Assembly (NCBI RefSeq): GCF_030159795.1
Contig: NZ_BSND01000003.1
Location: forward strand, 248,001-312,000
Length of the DNA: 64,000 nt
Direction of reading: 5' to 3'
DNA from: Methylophaga thalassica
Lineage (GTDB): Bacteria; Pseudomonadota; Gammaproteobacteria; Nitrosococcales; Methylophagaceae
Shown here: piece by piece, positions 61,991 through 64,000 of the stretch
Numbering within the stretch: the first letter of the stretch is position 1
Layout of the letters: every line of letters begins with the position of its first letter
Program-made: the position numbers and the translations under genes
Notes under the pieces: model-generated
Databases searched by the model: none
Seen by the model: the letters and a program-made list of their open reading frames with translations, nothing else
Told to the model about the DNA's origin: nothing

Positions 61991-63190
61991 TTACGGCTGC
62001 GTTTGCGGCTGTTGTTGGCCGTATTGCAGTAATGTCCTGAGGATGGGACCTAGGAAGGAACAGATAAACATGATGAGAACCATCGGCCACGGTGTCCCAT
62101 CGCCGAGTAAACCAACCAGCGAACCGCTGAGCGCACCGGCAGCAAAGCCAATGGAGCCCAACAATGCGGTTGCCGTTGCACTGTTGTGGGGGAAAAACTC
62201 CACCGTCCCAGACGTGGCATTTGAGACAATCAATCCCATTGCAGCAATAAATAAAATCAATAAACTCACCACAAACCAGAGTTGAGGCTGTGCGATGACA
62301 CTGACATAGCTTAATAAAATTAAGCTGGTCAGAATTTGTGCGGCTTGCCCTAAACTTAATAAAAAATGTGGTTTGTAATAGTGCAACAAACGAATATTGA
62401 GGCGGTTCGCCAGCATCATACCGATCACATTCAAACCAAATAGAAACGGATAGATGGTTTCGCTGATTTCAAAATATCCCATGTACACGGAAGGTGAGCC
62501 TGTAATAAAGGCAAACATTCCTGCGAGGGCAAAGCATTGAGAAAAAATAAAGCCCAGAGCACAGCGATGACTCAATACCATGCCATAGCGCTTGAGCATA
62601 CTAGTGCGTTCGGTTGTCTTTTTACGGGTTTCTGGCAGTCGAAAAAACAGTGCTATGCCGATAGTTAAACCATAGACAAGTAAGAAAACAAAGATAAGCC
62701 GCCAGCCACTGATATGCAGGATCAGCATGCCGATAAGTGGCGCCAATAAAGGTGCAAGCATCATGATGACAGCCATGTTGGAAAGGTGTCTGGCACTGTC
62801 TTTGCCATGACTTAAATCTCGAATAACAGCGGCAGCATTGACAACGGCAACGCCTCCGCCAATGGCTTGAATAACTCTAAAGCCCCAAACACTGTGGATA
62901 TCCTGGCTGAAAATAATGCCAATCGTACCTAGACAGAAAATCGTCAAACCACTGCCCGTTGCTGTGCGTCGGCCAAAATGATCGGAGAATGGTCCACCCA
63001 ATATCTGACCTAGTGCAAAACCAGCCAAGTAGAGGCTCAAGGATATTTCGGTGTCATGAATACTGGTGATTAAATCGTTAGCCATTTGAGGGATGGCTGG
63101 TAAGTAGGCATCAATCGCTAACGGCGTCAGCGCGGTCAACGCTGCCAGTAATAAAATAAGTGCCTTCGTTGGCGTTGTCGTTTGGTTCAT
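61991..63190 (-). CDS. Bcr/CflA-type MFS drug-efflux transporter
   Basis: A 399-residue major-facilitator protein with about twelve membrane helices. The N-terminus LILLLAALTALTPLAIDAYLPAIPQMA and the loop GGPFSDHFGRRTATGSGL match the Bcr/CflA drug-resistance group. The motif FRVIQAIGGGVAVVNAAAVIRDL is the family antiporter motif region. Its start overlaps the marR stop (ATGA), so the repressor and pump are co-expressed. A 64-base gap separates it from the outer-membrane factor. Confidence 0.92.
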   Translation of the reverse strand: MNQTTTPTKALILLLAALTALTPLAIDAYLPAIPQMANDLITSIHDTEISLSLYLAGFALGQILGGPFSDHFGRRTATGSGLTIFCLGTIGIIFSQDIHSVWGFRVIQAIGGGVAVVNAAAVIRDLSHGKDSARHLSNMAVIMMLAPLLAPLIGMLILHISGWRLIFVFLLVYGLTIGIALFFRLPETRKKTTERTSMLKRYGMVLSHRCALGFIFSQCFALAGMFAFITGSPSVYMGYFEISETIYPFLFGLNVIGMMLANRLNIRLLHYYKPHFLLSLGQAAQILTSLILLSYVSVIAQPQLWFVVSLLILFIAAMGLIVSNATSGTVEFFPHNSATATALLGSIGFAAGALSGSLVGLLGDGTPWPMVLIMFICSFLGPILRTLLQYGQQQPQTQP

Positions 63191-63702
63191 AAGGTATCAA
63201 TGGTTGATGAGTCAATAGAGGCAAGTGTCGACTTGAGTAAGTTCGCTAGTAAGGCTTTATCTTTGTTTTCTATCGAAGAAAGGAGCTTTTCAAGTAATAC
63301 AAAGTGAGCTGGATAGGCCGTGTTGATAATCTTTTTACCACTGCTGGTTAAAGAGACCAACACTTTTCGACGATCCTGTTGACAATGTTTGCGCTGAATG
63401 AACATTTTCTGTTCCAGTCTGTCCAGCCGGCTTGTCATGGCACCAGAGGTGAGCAGCATGCTCTGATAAAGTTCTGATGGGGTCAAATAGCATTTGTTTT
63501 CACGTTTTAGCGTGGCGAGTACATCAAACTCACCCGGCTTGAGATCAAAGGTCCGGTGTAGCTCGGCCAGTTGCTGTTCAATAGTCTTTGCTATGCGCAA
63601 AATTCGGCCGACGACTTTGATGGCATCTGCATCGGTCTCTAGACCCACGTGTTTCCATTGCTGCATGATGACATCCAAATCATCCATATTTTGTGGCGAC
63701 AT
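63187..63702 (-). CDS. MarR-family transcriptional regulator
   Basis: A 171-residue winged-helix regulator. It has the FDLKPGEFDVLATLKRE helix pair, the recognition region LTPSELYQSMLLTSGAMTSRLDRLEQK and the wing RKHCQQDRRKVLVSLT. Such proteins usually repress the neighbouring pump and are released by a ligand. It is first in the leftward seven-gene run and precedes the MFS pump. A possible operator is just upstream (63733-63762). Confidence 0.93.
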   Translation of the reverse strand: MSPQNMDDLDVIMQQWKHVGLETDADAIKVVGRILRIAKTIEQQLAELHRTFDLKPGEFDVLATLKRENKCYLTPSELYQSMLLTSGAMTSRLDRLEQKMFIQRKHCQQDRRKVLVSLTSSGKKIINTAYPAHFVLLEKLLSSIENKDKALLANLLKSTLASIDSSTIDTL

Positions 63703-64000
63703 GACTTACCTGATTAACTGAAATTTATTTATCTTAACATAGAGATAGTTAACGTTAAGTTAATTTTATTTCACAGTTTTTAAAAGCAAATATTTAATAG
63801 CCGCTAGAGGAAGTTTTTCCTGAAATTGAATGTAATATTGATGCTGACTATAGAAGCAAATTATAATATTCGTGATCGCAATGATCAGAAGGATGACAGG
63901 ATTTATCATTAACTATCAGATCCTGTTTCATCATGCAGAACATGCCGTTCTGATCTCACTTACCGTATTCGGCTACAACGATGAGATGCCTGTCATAACA
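63703..64000. other. Upstream region of marR, no firm gene
   Basis: This 298-base stretch is AT-rich near marR and should hold its promoter. A reading frame on the plus strand is open from about 63854 to the end of the window, with ATG codons at 63881 and 63893. It lacks a properly spaced ribosome site and has no recognisable motif, so I do not call it a gene. Confidence 0.5.
63733..63762. promoter_or_regulatory. Possible MarR operator
   Basis: CTTAAC (63733-63738) and the palindrome TTAACGTTAA (63750-63759) lie 31-51 bases before marR. Inverted AT-rich repeats at this position are typical operators of MarR proteins. Confidence 0.5.

Noticed and set aside
63854-64000. Plus-strand open frame running out of the window
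   Set aside because: It is short, cut by the window edge, without a properly spaced ribosome site or motif.

Overview
The window is a stretch of gammaproteobacterial core chromosome with moderate-to-low GC. The gene orders are classic for the class: metY-rimP-nusA-infB-rbfA-truB-rpsO-pnp, ftsY-ftsE-ftsX-rpoH, rsfS-rlmH-maf-rng-yhdP-tldD, and glnA-ntrB-ntrC. The overall content fits a marine, free-living, aerobic gammaproteobacterium of the Methylophaga/Piscirickettsiaceae kind, but no signature methylotrophy gene lies here, so the genus is only a guess. I see no insertion sequence, prophage, CRISPR array or transposon.

Layout. 1-4.5 kb: the end of a GGDEF-EAL protein, tRNA-Ser(GGA), birA-coaX, a tiny flagellar-rod-like protein, and an operon read leftward as lapA-lapB-arsC-like-wrbA-DUF2069. 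6-10 kb: a 7Fe ferredoxin facing rpoH across a shared terminator, then ftsY-ftsE-ftsX. 10-30.7 kb: a rightward run with an M16 protease pair, rsmD, coaD, a second ferredoxin, leuS-lptE-holA-proA-nadD, an ElyC-like gene, rsfS-rlmH-maf-rng-yhdP-tldD, and a PP-loop sulfurtransferase overlapped by a TusA-like carrier. Many of these genes overlap by 1-20 bases and several use GTG or TTG starts.

30.7-35.6 kb is the nitrogen-control locus: glnA, a DUF4124 protein, ntrB and ntrC. A sigma-54 promoter and phased NtrC palindromes precede glnA, and another NtrC palindrome precedes ntrB. 35.6-45.4 kb is the initiator tRNA and the translation/RNA-decay superoperon. An opposite-strand periplasmic protein gene separates the tRNA from rimP, and an attenuator-like leader precedes rimP.

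45.4-54.3 kb holds a Fur-boxed exbB-exbD-exbD-tonB cluster followed by a PepSY membrane protein, a DUF815 ATPase, and a two-gene signalling unit (receiver-degenerate GGDEF-EAL protein plus sensor kinase). 54.3-63.7 kb is a leftward seven-gene efflux cluster: marR, a Bcr/CflA-type MFS pump, an outer-membrane factor, a membrane-fusion protein, an RND pump, a response regulator and a sensor kinase. The last 0.3 kb has a probable MarR operator and no firm gene.

No clearly new defence or mobile system was found. The most unusual items are the PP-loop/TusA pair, the 75-residue flagellar-rod-like protein, the lysine/alanine-rich tail on CoaX, the ExbB extension with two ExbDs, and the efflux cluster that carries two separate regulatory systems.
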